This document shows positions 1 through 9,539 of a stretch of 64,000 bases of DNA, in pieces. The position numbers and the translations under genes are program-made. The DNA is from Auriscalpium vulgare (Eukaryota; Basidiomycota; Agaricomycetes; Russulales; Auriscalpiaceae). The notes under the pieces are model-generated. The model saw nothing but the letters and a program-made list of their open reading frames with translations, was not told the origin of the DNA and did no database searches. Location of the stretch: assembly GCA_019915015.1 (NCBI GenBank), contig JAHBBC010000047.1:1-64000 (forward strand), read 5' to 3'. The stretch's first letter is position 1. Every line of letters starts with the position of its first letter.

Positions 1-29
1 TTGGGTTTGAACGCAGTATATCAGAGATA

Positions 30-719
30 TTACTTATCCATTCTATCCTGTAGAGCAGACCTTTGCAAGTAAGCTCTGAGGACTTCGAGAGTTTCTTGCC
101 CGTAAAGTTGGTCCGTCACGGATCGAGTAGTGGTAGCGGGAGAAGCGATTCTGACCGAGCTTACTATTTCCTCATGTGCCTTTTCGATATGTCTGACCGC
201 TAAGGATAGTCGATGCGCTAAGACCTCCCACGCTAAGTCGAGTTCGTTCAAGGTACGTGATCCTCGCAACGCTATAATCAAGTGATTGTCATGATCTATA
301 GTATAGCTAGGTCGAGGAGGATCGAGAAGAGCATAGAGCTGGTGCACTAAATCCTGCGTGTCCGCCGTGACTCCAATAGCCGGCCACAGAGCATTGGTCT
401 TCAAAGAATATTGCTCTGAATTAGGTGGTAGCAAGGGACCTCCACGCAGGATATACTTTGCGGATAGCGGGATACCAATAAGAGCTTCAATTCGAGATTC
501 TAGGGACGGTTCGTAATCGTCTGGAGGGGTACAAAATTTCGCGTAAATACTCCCCGCTATCTCAGCCCGAGAAAAGTCGTCCGACGTCTTTTCATCGGAC
601 GGAGGAACCGGTAGTCTGACTTGAGGCTGTATGACTCCACTACGTCTAGGGGTAAAAGAATAATCTTGAGTCGCAGCTCGGGAAGGAGTCTGCAGGTCGC
701 TTTGCGAAGGCAATGGCAT
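30..719 (-). CDS. Unassigned protein, possibly retroelement gag-like
   Basis: An open frame of 229 codons on the minus strand. I do not recognise the family. It begins with a Ser/Pro/Thr-rich, probably disordered stretch of about 50 residues, followed by a mostly helical-looking region ending in a charged helix (residues about 160-229). There is no zinc knuckle, signal peptide or membrane segment. The frame closes 30 bases from the window edge, so a downstream partner ORF (for instance a pol frame) could lie outside. The layout, disordered leader plus helical domain, would suit the gag of an LTR element, but this is only a guess; a host gene or a further exon outside the window is equally possible. 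Confidence 0.4.
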   Translation of the reverse strand: MPLPSQSDLQTPSRAATQDYSFTPRRSGVIQPQVRLPVPPSDEKTSDDFSRAEIAGSIYAKFCTPPDDYEPSLESRIEALIGIPLSAKYILRGGPLLPPNSEQYSLKTNALWPAIGVTADTQDLVHQLYALLDPPRPSYTIDHDNHLIIALRGSRTLNELDLAWEVLAHRLSLAVRHIEKAHEEIVSSVRIASPATTTRSVTDQLYGQETLEVLRAYLQRSALQDRMDK

Positions 720-1332
720 GTCGTAGAAGCGACTGTAAACGAAAGATCCCTAAGACCGGTCGTGGTGTCCTACGTTCCGGATATGTCCACCTTTGAGACG
801 CCTCTTGAGGGTGAGTCTCGCTGCTCGGACGTAGGACGAAAGGGACGACGAGTCAGAGGAGGATCCAAAGGTGTGAGTCCAGTCGATGCAGGGTTATCCC
901 CGCGAGACTGACGTCCTCCTAAGGTCGGAAGGATGGAGAACGGGGAGATCCTAGAGTACGCTCTAGAGCACGGAGCCCGAGCGGGAGTGCCGTTGGTAGG
1001 AGGTTTCCTCCTGTTGACGGACTCAAGGGAGAGACGGGCGAGGCGCCGACGACTCAAGTCGAGCGCGTGTGTTGTGTGGTCCTGTGGGCGCCCTTCTAGC
1101 GCTCACGAAGCACCTACGCGCGTGACTTGTCGCGTCGTCGCGTCGTCGAGTCTTCGTAGCTCTCAAGCAGCTACAGACAGCGAATATCGTTCAGAGTGAG
1201 AGATGAAGACGAGACGAAAGAAAGAAAAGAAAACACGTTGTATTCTGAATGGTGCCTGCCATGCGGCTCGAAACGTTTAAATACATACAGGGGAAATTCA
1301 AAGTCCGACTTATCTAATCTGCTACAACTAAT
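720..1332. other. Spacer without recognisable gene
   Basis: About 600 bases between two minus-strand frames. Short overlapping open frames exist on both strands but none has recognisable motifs or splice-supported extension. A short CGTCGT-rich run occurs near 1,130-1,150. I see nothing else that can be supported. Confidence 0.4.
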
Positions 1333-2473
1333 CTACCAGCGTCCTGCGTTGGGACTCTCTCTCTCATCCCAGGCCCCGCAGGCAGCCGTCACACCCGAAT
1401 CTTCCGCCTTGCCCTTTTTCTCTGTTACAAAGGCATCAGTTACGACTCGAACGCAGAAGAACAAAGCCGAACTTACTTGACTCAACAACTGGACCGTTCG
1501 TCCAGTAACACCCGTGCACCGCTATCATACAGCGGGCGCACGACACCTTCACCTTCGTTTGGATCTTGACGATCTGCGGCGCGCAGGCGTGCCCGTGCGT
1601 CGCGATGTACCCGCGACAATAGTCGCACACCTAGAAAATGAGCCGAAGTCAGCGCCGAACCCAGGACACAAAGCCGAATGACCTACCGAACCCTACGACT
1701 CGTAGTCGTACTTCCCCGTCTTGATCGTCTTCACGAGCGCGTTGGCCTCCCGGTACTGCGCTCCCCACTTCGCGTCGCTCGCCCAAGTCGGGTCGTCCAA
1801 CTCGAGGACGAGGTGCTTGGTCGCCTTCTTCTTCGTCTTCTTCGCCTCGAGATCCTCCTCCTTCTCCTCGTCGGCGAGCTCGTCCTCTGCGGGCTCGTCG
1901 TCCGCGACTTCGCCGTCTTCGAGCTCCTCGCCCGGCACCTCGGACTCACCCTCGGACTTCGCGACAGGCAGCGTGGCAATAGCCGCCCCCGCGGGTCCGT
2001 AGTCGACTTCGCCCAAGTCGAGCTCGACGTCGTCGCCGGCGAGCTGCCCTTCGAGCATGAGCTCAAAGGCGCTGCGTTTCTAGAAGCGAACCGAGTTAGC
2101 GATCATGCGAAGTCAACAAACTGGAGACGACTTACTGGAGGCAGCGGCTGCAGGAGGCCGTCGGAGTCGTCGACCCACGCCGGCGTGCCGTGGTGGTCCG
2201 CATAGTACTGGAGGCGCGCTAGGCACCCTCCGAGCTCGACTTGGAACTGCGGGTGCGGCCGACCCATTTTCTAGAGAGACGAAGTCAGCGAAAGGTTCTC
2301 GACCGAAGACGACGAGGACTTACCAGCCCGAGCAAGATGGACTTGCACCAGGCGCGCTTCGCGTCTTCGGTCGCCTCCGGGTTGAAGGAGTCGAGCATGC
2401 CGTTGAGGCCGAGGTGGATCTCGCGGAGCGAGACCTTCGCCTTGGTGGACCTGGAGGACGTGGATGCCGACAT
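1333..2473 (-). CDS. Five-exon acidic, cysteine-rich putative zinc-binding protein
   Basis: Splice signals give a coherent five-exon model: 2473-2324, 2270-2136, 2079-1735, 1630-1477 and 1421-1333, about 290 aa with phases that fit throughout. Three donors are GTAAGT, one is GTGAAG (exon 3, the weakest junction), and acceptors are TCTAG or ACAG with CTGAC- or CTAAC-like branch points. Exons 1-2 encode a hydrophilic N-terminus; exon 3 contains a Glu/Asp-rich stretch followed by a Lys run; exon 4 carries a CxxC...HxxxC...CxxC...C pattern ending in CYW, which looks like a metal-binding treble of cysteines; exon 5 is a short basic tail. I recall similar short Cys-rich proteins as multi-copy hypotheticals in Agaricomycetes, suggesting a mobile-element origin, but no function can be assigned. 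Confidence 0.6.
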
Positions 2474-3114
2474 GGTAGTGGTTATGGAAGGGAGCGCCCG
2501 AGGTGAGAGGTAAAGGGGAAGGGAGGAAAGTTGAAGGCGAACCACGGAAAAGTTCGCCTCCTTTTATCCCTTTTCCCCTCCATTGTTCGGCAAATAGGCG
2601 CCCCCAAGACGAACAAAGAGGCATCCGCCGACTTCGTAAAAATCTTCCGACCCTCGACCTGATCCCACGCTAGCGACGCACAGCCGAACGCGCTCGGCAC
2701 CAGGTACACCGATTTGGGTATATTTCCAATAGCGCCTAGACCATGATATCATATCTGACATCATCATGACGTCATCGACCCAATTCGACTTCGCCTCTAC
2801 CCTCCACATTCCGATCGCTCCCACGACCACGGCTCATCAATTCTGCCTCGGCCCCCGGCGCAAATCATGATCGCATCATCATCCCGACATGCCCGCCGCT
2901 TCGGTTCTCTCGCCCCCGACATCGCTTCCGACTTCGCTTCCAAATTCCGACTTTTCCCGAGCTTCCCATCACTTGCCACATTTGCCTTCGGATCACATCT
3001 CCCCTCATCTCGGTGACCGTGGACGGTCACTATCAAAGTATGGAGGAGGTGATACGCCTGATTCCCCGTCGAGCGGGGATTCCACCGCAACTTTTCGGTT
3101 TTTCATTTCGAACA

Positions 3115-3201
3115 AAAGTCACGTGACTTTGGTCTCCGGACCGTCGTTTCCGCCGTTTCGGCACAGCCACTTCGGAAAGTTCCGAAGTCACGTGACTTCG
3201 G
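3115..3201. promoter_or_regulatory. Two CACGTG-centred palindromes
   Basis: Positions 3115-3130 form a perfect 16-bp palindrome centred on CACGTG, and 3182-3201 form a perfect 20-bp palindrome (CCGAAGTCACGTGACTTCGG) on the same core, about 70 bases centre to centre. GTCACGTGAC is the classic site shape for bHLH (and some bZIP) dimers in fungi. There is no clear gene immediately adjacent; the nearest is the Cys-rich gene starting at 2473 on the minus strand, roughly 640 bases away, so a promoter role is inference. Confidence 0.35.
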
Positions 3202-4047
3202 CTCCGAACTTCCCAGCGCTTCGGCCTCGTTTCCAGTCACCCCGAGGCGCCCGCACGTGGTTCGGTCGAGACCTTTCGGCCCATCAGCAGCAGACACGCC
3301 ACAAAGTCGCTGCCGGACCAAGATCAGTGTAGTGAAACGCCCGTGAGCGTATCTCCGAGATAACCGGCTGTCACACGGTACTTCCCTGTCCGATTCTCCC
3401 CCTCACTTATAGCGTTCCCGATTGATCCCCTCTATCGTCCCGACCTTTCCGAGCCGAGGCGAACCGAGCCCGAAGCCATGGCTACCTTCCCAGCCACTTC
3501 GGAAGATTGTCCGCCACTCGCTGCGACTTCGGCTCGCGGATATGCGTTTGGCGCGCCTTGTACCGCTGAGGCGCGTCTCCACAATATTGTTCGTACTTCA
3601 TCCTTCTGTATATCACATCGTAGCGACAGCGCTGATCGTTTGTCTGGTATCCATCGTTCTCGTTCCCCATGAGAGCTCCCTCTCGCTACATATGCTCGTT
3701 CCGACCCACCTCGACTTGCGACACATGATCCTTATCCACTTCGCTCGTGTTTCGTCTCTGTACGCACCTACCTATGTTCGTTCCGTACGATACGGTCTCG
3801 CACTCGTTGTAGCTTAAATACGACTCGATAGCACACCGAATAACAAGTTACTTTCCCCCCTCATAGTCAGCATCTCAAAAGAGACGTTGCAAACCGCCCG
3901 CATCGACAGCTCTTACTGTCATTGTACTCCCTCGTCCTCCTTATCACCCGTAACCTCACTTTCGACTACGCCGCACGCCGCAATACGCTCGCCTTCGACT
4001 TCGCTTTCGACCTTCGCCTTTCGCACCACGTACCCCAACTTCGCTTT

Positions 4048-4150
4048 CCGAACCTCGCCTTCCGAACCTCGCCTCCCGAACCTCGTCTCCCGAACCTCGC
4101 CTCTCGAACATCGACGACCGAACCTCGCCTCTCGAACACCGCCATCGACA
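4048..4150. repeat. 15-bp minisatellite, about seven copies
   Basis: A tandem run of a 15-base unit with consensus CGAACCTCGCCTYYC, seen as about seven consecutive copies with one or two changes each. It lies in non-coding DNA; open frames running through it merely reflect the period being a multiple of three. Confidence 0.75.
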
Positions 4151-4580
4151 GACCTTCATCCACTTTGATATCACCTTCGAGGCCTCCTCAAGTTCAGGCC
4201 CACGACGAACGCGTTCCCCATTACACATAACTTCGTCCTCAATCCGAAGTTGTCCGAAGTCACCCAACTACCCATCGCACCGATCAACGTATAAAGCCGA
4301 ACTTCGTGTTACGTCGATCTCTCTCTCCCTCCCTCCCTCGTCATTCCGCGTTCCTCCGCGTCCAACTTCGGAGCTCGCTCGTCGCGACTTCGTTTGTTCG
4401 TCACTTCGGTGACTCGTACGCTTTCCCCTTCTCGTTTCCTGGTCCGGCGCACACGCCGAACCCTCATTCCGATCCGAATCCTCGTTACGACCACGATCCA
4501 CGTATCGGTGGAGTCACTTCGCGAACCTTTGGGAACGTGATGACTCGCTCGCACAACAACGCGGTACCACTGACAGCGCT

Positions 4581-6248
4581 CTAGGGATAGGAAACTACCC
4601 ATATCCGCCCTACTACCGTCTGGTGCCCATCACCGTCGGCCACGGTCGTGCCAGCATGGTCGGTGAGCCACGCGCGAGTGTCGTTGAAGTGCGAGGTGAG
4701 GCGATTCGCGCGCGCGAGTCCAAGGACTGATAGGATGCGGACAGTGGCGGCGGGAACGTAGAGCACGTTCGTGACCTCGAGGCGGACACCAGACTGGAGT
4801 GACAGGCGGATGGTACCAGAGCCAAGTGCCGAGATTTGGGAGCCTCCGACGCCGCGGATGACGCGAGGAGCGATGGGCGCAAGGTCAGAGAAGTCCGCAC
4901 GGTCCGGCGAGAGGTGGACAGACGCGCCGGTGTCGAGCAGGAAGGGGTAAACAGTCAGCGAGCGAGGCTGACGCATAGCGGCGGGCATGACCGAGATGAG
5001 GACGGAGGCCTCGTCGAGAGGGCGACTGGCCGACTTCCAGTCGATGCTGACACGCGCGTCGTCGTCGAGGCCGACCATCCAGACATCGGAGTCGGTCTGC
5101 AGGCCGTAAGCGATCGACGAGATAGCGGCAACATCGGCAGGAGCAGGCGCGCACGGAATTGAAGACACTTCCGGGTATCCAATGTAGGTCGCGCCGTTAT
5201 GGATGAAACGCGTGAACGGGTTCGTGGATGGGAACGATATAGCGGGTGCAGCGGTGGCAGGCGCAGGCGCAGGGGCAACGGCAGCCACGTGAACAGAGGC
5301 TCCACGAGGAGGTTTGCCATGAGCGGCGCGCGCGGCGGCCTTTGCATCGTCAATGGAACGGCCAGCATAGCCACCGCCAGGCGCGACGCAGAAGTCCGCC
5401 GTGTGGGTCGTCTTCTTGCAGTTCGAACACAGCAGGGTGGGGCGACGCGGCTGTTGGACAGCAAGCGCGGAAGGTTGGGGGGTAGTCACGGTCGCAGCGG
5501 CGACAAGGGCCGGGGAATCACCAGCGTGTTCAGAGTTCGCGAGCGTGCGGAGGTTCTGCGTGATGACGGCCAACGTGAGCGTGCCGAGCTCGAGCTCGCT
5601 GCAAAAGCGATTGTAAAGATCGCGGTGATGTGTGCGCAGTGCGTTGAGGCGGAGCAGGAGCTTGAGAATGGGACGAGTGATCTCGCCCATGTCAGCGATG
5701 CGGTCCGCTGTCTCGTCGAGACGACGAGACATTTCTTCGTAGGTCGTGTCGCCGGAGTTGGTCACCGCGTACTGAAGGCCGAAAGATTCGGTGAGGAGGG
5801 TGACCTGGCGGACGGGACCTTGACGGATGTGCCGTTCCTCGAGAATGTCGAACGCCTCGGACGACGTGGTGCACTCGCGAAAGAGTACCTTCTCCGTCGC
5901 CACGCAGCGCGTGCGCATGACAGCAAGGATAGCGGCGTCGTTACGATCCCAGTTGGAGGCAGCGACGGGTTCGAGAAGCGTGGGGGGACGAGGAATGGCG
6001 CCACGATGGTACATACCGTGGCAGGACATATCGCACATCAGATCCAGCGCCTCCGACCACTGCGGCCAGTTCCCAACATCGAAATCGAGAAGGAGAGATT
6101 GAGGGAATTCGGACTTGTCAATGCGGCGGACAACGATGCTGGGATTGATCGAGTCGCGCTCGAGGATGCCGAACGGGTTCCGGGACGACAAGGTTTGCGC
6201 CCGCCCGCGAGGGTTCGAGGTTGAAGAGGCCATGGAAGACGAAGGCAA
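4581..6248 (-). CDS. Ty1/copia-type Gag-protease, truncated before integrase
   Basis: A single 555-codon frame containing the front end of a copia polyprotein. Residues about 50-240 match the UBN2/gag-type helical domain; a CCHC zinc knuckle (CSNCKKTTHTADFC) lies at about 275-288; the aspartic protease motif LLDTGASVHL is near residue 433, followed by the VLYVP block typical of the protease C-terminus. The frame then stops within about 50 residues, where a gag-pre-integrase domain should begin. No integrase, reverse transcriptase or RNase H is found downstream as far as 2.7 kb. The upstream LTR and primer-binding site are present, so this is the 5' half of an element: either a deletion remnant or a non-autonomous gag-only type. 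The start at 6248 is the first ATG after the leader; MAS at about residue 6 is an alternative. Confidence 0.88.
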   Translation of the reverse strand: MPSSSMASSTSNPRGRAQTLSSRNPFGILERDSINPSIVVRRIDKSEFPQSLLLDFDVGNWPQWSEALDLMCDMSCHGMYHRGAIPRPPTLLEPVAASNWDRNDAAILAVMRTRCVATEKVLFRECTTSSEAFDILEERHIRQGPVRQVTLLTESFGLQYAVTNSGDTTYEEMSRRLDETADRIADMGEITRPILKLLLRLNALRTHHRDLYNRFCSELELGTLTLAVITQNLRTLANSEHAGDSPALVAAATVTTPQPSALAVQQPRRPTLLCSNCKKTTHTADFCVAPGGGYAGRSIDDAKAAARAAHGKPPRGASVHVAAVAPAPAPATAAPAISFPSTNPFTRFIHNGATYIGYPEVSSIPCAPAPADVAAISSIAYGLQTDSDVWMVGLDDDARVSIDWKSASRPLDEASVLISVMPAAMRQPRSLTVYPFLLDTGASVHLSPDRADFSDLAPIAPRVIRGVGGSQISALGSGTIRLSLQSGVRLEVTNVLYVPAATVRILSVLGLARANRLTSHFNDTRAWLTDHAGTTVADGDGHQTVVGRIWVVSYP

Positions 6249-6323
6249 GATGAAGAACTTGAAAACTTGGCGGTACAGCGCGTGAGGGAGAACAGGTGAG
6301 TCGTAGAGTCGACGAACTCAGAA

Positions 6324-6333
6324 GCCCATAACC
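6324..6333 (-). other. Copia-type primer-binding site
   Basis: On the minus strand the LTR end (TTTCAACA) is followed at once by GGTTATGGGC. This is the primer-binding sequence of Drosophila copia, complementary to an internal fragment of initiator tRNA-Met. It fixes the orientation and one LTR boundary of the copia fragment. Confidence 0.75.
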
Positions 6334-6795
6334 TGTTGAAACCTGTAACACTACCTCAGACGCTGATGTGGAAGCGAGTTATATTGGCCTAACCTGTAAC
6401 ACTACTGCGCTATGTGAGTTACGAGACCGGCGGGAGCGTATAGAGCGACATACCCTCAGACGCTGATGTGGAAGCGAGTGAGGGCAGAGGACGACGCGAC
6501 TCCCAACTTGGGAGGTGCGGTAAGTCACGTGTGCGTGCGTATAGTCCGGTGCGCGTAGGTACAGAGTCCAGGAAACGACAAAAGGGTGTTACGATTCCCT
6601 TGGATCGTTTCTTATGTAAGCACCAGTCGCGCTTTTTGGACCCCCATGCAACTTTCATCTTCCTCCCCATATATAGTTGTTTGTTCCCACGCTTCTCGTC
6701 TCCCTCAATTCAGTGTAAGATACGAATTTATACAGTTAAACATGATTCTCTCGATGGCTCGAACATGCCAGAGTATAGTACTTGGGTGGGTAACA
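6334..6795 (-). repeat. Putative 5' LTR of the copia fragment
   Basis: Read on the minus strand this segment starts TGTTACCC and ends CAACA, giving the TGTT...AACA termini expected of a copia LTR, and abuts the primer-binding site. A TATA-like box (CTATATATGG in that orientation) lies near 6668-6677, placed suitably for transcription into the element. The outer boundary at 6795 is inferred because no second LTR is available for comparison. Inside it, a 25-base block is repeated at about 6355 and 6453, and the word ACCTGTAACACTAC occurs twice, pointing to an internal duplication. Confidence 0.6.
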
Positions 6796-6900
6796 AAGGG
6801 GAACGGGGTAATAACCAAGGGTCGTCTTGAAAGTTACGAGTTCTCACGCCAACCCCACCTGTCCAACTTGTTTGTAGCTTTCCTTGCATTGAAATAAGAC

Positions 6901-8902
6901 TCATACATGACTGCGGCGATGGGTATGGCACGCTAAGGTATAGTACTTGGGAGGCAATAGAAGCGGTGGTGGATAGATACCAAGCGTAGACTTCATGGTA
7001 TCAGCGAGGACAGCAAGTAAATATATCTCTACCTGCTGGACATGTGCTTCCGGTTCACATGTCATGTTCTCCACCTGCTTCTTTATTTTCGGATCGAAAC
7101 CTGTTGTGTCACTTGCCAGGTGTTTCTGGACTGGGTACGCAGCGACCATGTCACGCAATACCAACAGCCAACCCATCCTATCCGCTACATCCGCCGTGGA
7201 CCACGCCGGCGAGCGGTCCACCCCATTGAAGAAGACAAAACGCATCAGGAGCTCGCTGCGCGTGTTGCATGCATGGGCCTGTGCCAGGTTCCTTCCAGCA
7301 TCTGATCCGCCAAGACCCAACTCCGCGTCCAATTGTGCAAGATCAAGGAGGAAAGAGTGAAGTGTGAGCTTATAGATGAATGTTGCACGGTTGTCGAAGT
7401 TGTCGAACGTGTCATTATTTGCCTGGCATCCACAGGCCATCGGCGTGATGGGTATGTGTTGACCGGCCTTGATTTGTATGTTGTCTTCAGGTGTGAAGAA
7501 AGTCGTCGACCCAAACTGGTAGAACAGCTCACTGTTGAAAATGTAGTCGCTCGTCGGGTCGAAGTGTTCGTCCATCGTTGGTGTTGCTTTCTTCCAGTAT
7601 GTGTCACTGAGAAAATCGCGCCACCCCTGCGTTGTGAATCCTGGTTGTCTGGCTCCTATCCTTCGTTCACTTGAAGCGTACAGCTGCTGCGCGCGCAAAT
7701 AGAATTTTGTTTGCAGCGCCTCTGCGCGGCCCCAGAAAAGGCGCAGGGGTGGTAGATCGAACCTGCGAGGTTCCTGCAGGCTTTTGAGGATGCGGTGATC
7801 ACAAGCGTGCAGCATAGCTTGGTCCCAGATGGCGACCGGGCTGGGCAGGTACTCTGGTCGATCACTAGGCCGATCGTCCAGCCAGCGTCGAAGCTCTGGA
7901 AGTTGCACTTCCCGTACCCATCTGCAGTCTTTGGGATATCTGTGAGTTATTGATCGCACGTTGCACAGATTACTGCCTACCTTTCCCTTTTCTGTTCACG
8001 CTCTGATATTGTGCGGATGGCTTCCATGTGTCCATACGTTCCACGTATCCTCTTGCGGCCGCCTCGAACTTCGCGTGCGCATCGGTTGTAGGCGGGTAGA
8101 ACCAAAGCGGGCCGTCGTGCTCTAATATAGGACCGCGGTGTTCGTTCCCATCTGTTTGTACGCGCGTTCCTCGCTTGGTCCCCCTGACCCTCAGTTTGAA
8201 GTCCAACACAACCGTTGAAAGGTCCACAGGAAGGAATACCGGGTAGCCATGTCGCGAGATGTCACGGTAAGCAAAGCTGTCCGCCACAATGCTGCCCCTC
8301 ATCGCTCTCCGTGCGTTTCCTGTGATAGCATTGTCGTGCCCACCATGGTCGATGTCGCGCCACCAAAGAATGAAGCCGTCACCTCCAGGAGTCCTCGCTG
8401 GGCTGCTCTGACGCACATCAAGAGCTGGTTCCAGCTTGGCAACCCGTCACGGATGTCGGCGGCGCGAGCTACACGTGCACGGAGAAGAGCGTCGTAGGGG
8501 ATGGTGATTGTCTCTGCCATGTCCGTCAATGAGGCGCGCTCGAGTTGCCTCTTCATGTCTTTGGCCCATTCGACACGTTTGTCAAGTCGTCCGAGGAATG
8601 AGGCAGCTAGCGAGTAGAGGCGGGGTTTCTCTGATGTCTGCACCATCTCGCGTTTGAGAGGAGTTTTCCACAAGATTTCCACATCCAATTGAATGCTGTG
8701 GTCTCCTGTTGGGTGGGATGTATGCAAGATATGGTGCTGTCGCGTCGTAGGGCTGTGGAAACGCTGTCCATTCGTGTTCGCCCCACCAACCATCAGCATG
8801 GATGTTTGCCAGGTCAGAAGTGCGTTGCTCAAAGATAGTTGTTGTATTCAAAGCAGCAAGGCCTTGTGTAGAATTCGGCGCGCTCGCCCAGGCGGGTAGC
8901 AC
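6901..8902 (-). pseudogene. Decayed copy (A) of an Agaricomycete accessory family; paralogue of gene B
   Basis: Three overlapping minus-strand frames together align end to end with the gene at 22,676-24,895. Shared landmarks, in order: WGxxEWTxxPQxYD...PYLAYI, RAAQRGLLEV, WWRD/WWED, LWFYPP, FExAARG, LFWG, LSDTYWKK/LGDTYWKK and PMACGC. The frame has to shift by one base near 8,710 and again near 8,350, and the intron near 7,970 does not join the flanking exons in frame, so this copy is probably dead. Its family function is unknown; the conserved Trp/Cys/His positions suggest a folded, possibly metal-binding domain. The two copies are so different in sequence that they represent old paralogues, not a recent duplication. 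Confidence 0.55.
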
Positions 8903-9539
8903 TCAGAGAACATAGTCCGAACCGCCCAAAAGCAATCCTGCAGGGGCCGCGCGTGTTTGTTAGTCGGCTGCAGGTTCGACAGATTGCTGCGCACCTGCTG
9001 CCTCTAGCACCAAATACCCCCGTGCACACTGATTCCTATCCCTACAACCTCTGAGCCCAGTTGCAGGTGCCCGGTTATCTGCACACTGCGTTGCGGTCAC
9101 TGTTCGTCATTTGATCAATCCCTCGATGAATTGTAGACATACCTATCCTTCTCTGTCTGTGAGCGGTGTGTCTTCAGTGTCCTGGTGATTGAGTACACTG
9201 AGGGGCCCAGGTGGATTTGCGTAGCAGGATGATCAAGGGATGATCAAGTGTAGTGAAGGGCAGCAGTGTGATGTTTGTGGAAGTGCACATTCCCACGGTG
9301 CGTGATCTCTGCTCAGATAACGTGTCTCTTCATCTAGCTCCCTCGTCGACATCAATCTTCCACCAGCACAACACTCTGAAATATCCCTTACCAAATTGTC
9401 GGCTTCACTACGGTCTTCACAGAGCTATGAGGTGTGTCTGCGTCAGTATGCCTGCTCACTTGGGTCTCATCGTCTCCTTTCTGCACTTTCCTTGCTTCTT
9501 GAGGCATTGTCTCCAGTCTTCCAGTGTCCTGGCGCTTTG
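8903..9539. other. Spacer, nothing recognised
   Basis: No supported coding region, RNA gene or repeat could be recognised between decayed gene A and the first copy of the duplicated block. Confidence 0.35.

Larger units (their letters stand above)
2474..4580. other. Gene-poor spacer enriched in ACTTCGG/CGAAGT words
   Basis: No supported gene on either strand. The spacer, together with the adjoining Cys-rich gene, is full of the words CTTCGG, ACTTCG and CGAAGT, many more than elsewhere in the window. It contains two CACGTG-centred palindromes and a 15-bp minisatellite, listed separately. The low-coordinate end of the copia fragment falls at about 4,580; no second LTR is visible in this stretch. 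Confidence 0.5.

Noticed and set aside
1678..2205. 175-codon plus-strand frame rich in Leu/Arg/Val
   Set aside because: Antisense to the acidic exon of the Cys-rich gene; composition is the complement of Glu/Asp codons.
5199..6224. 341-codon plus-strand frame
   Set aside because: Exactly antisense to the copia Gag-protease frame; an open shadow caused by GC-rich codon use.
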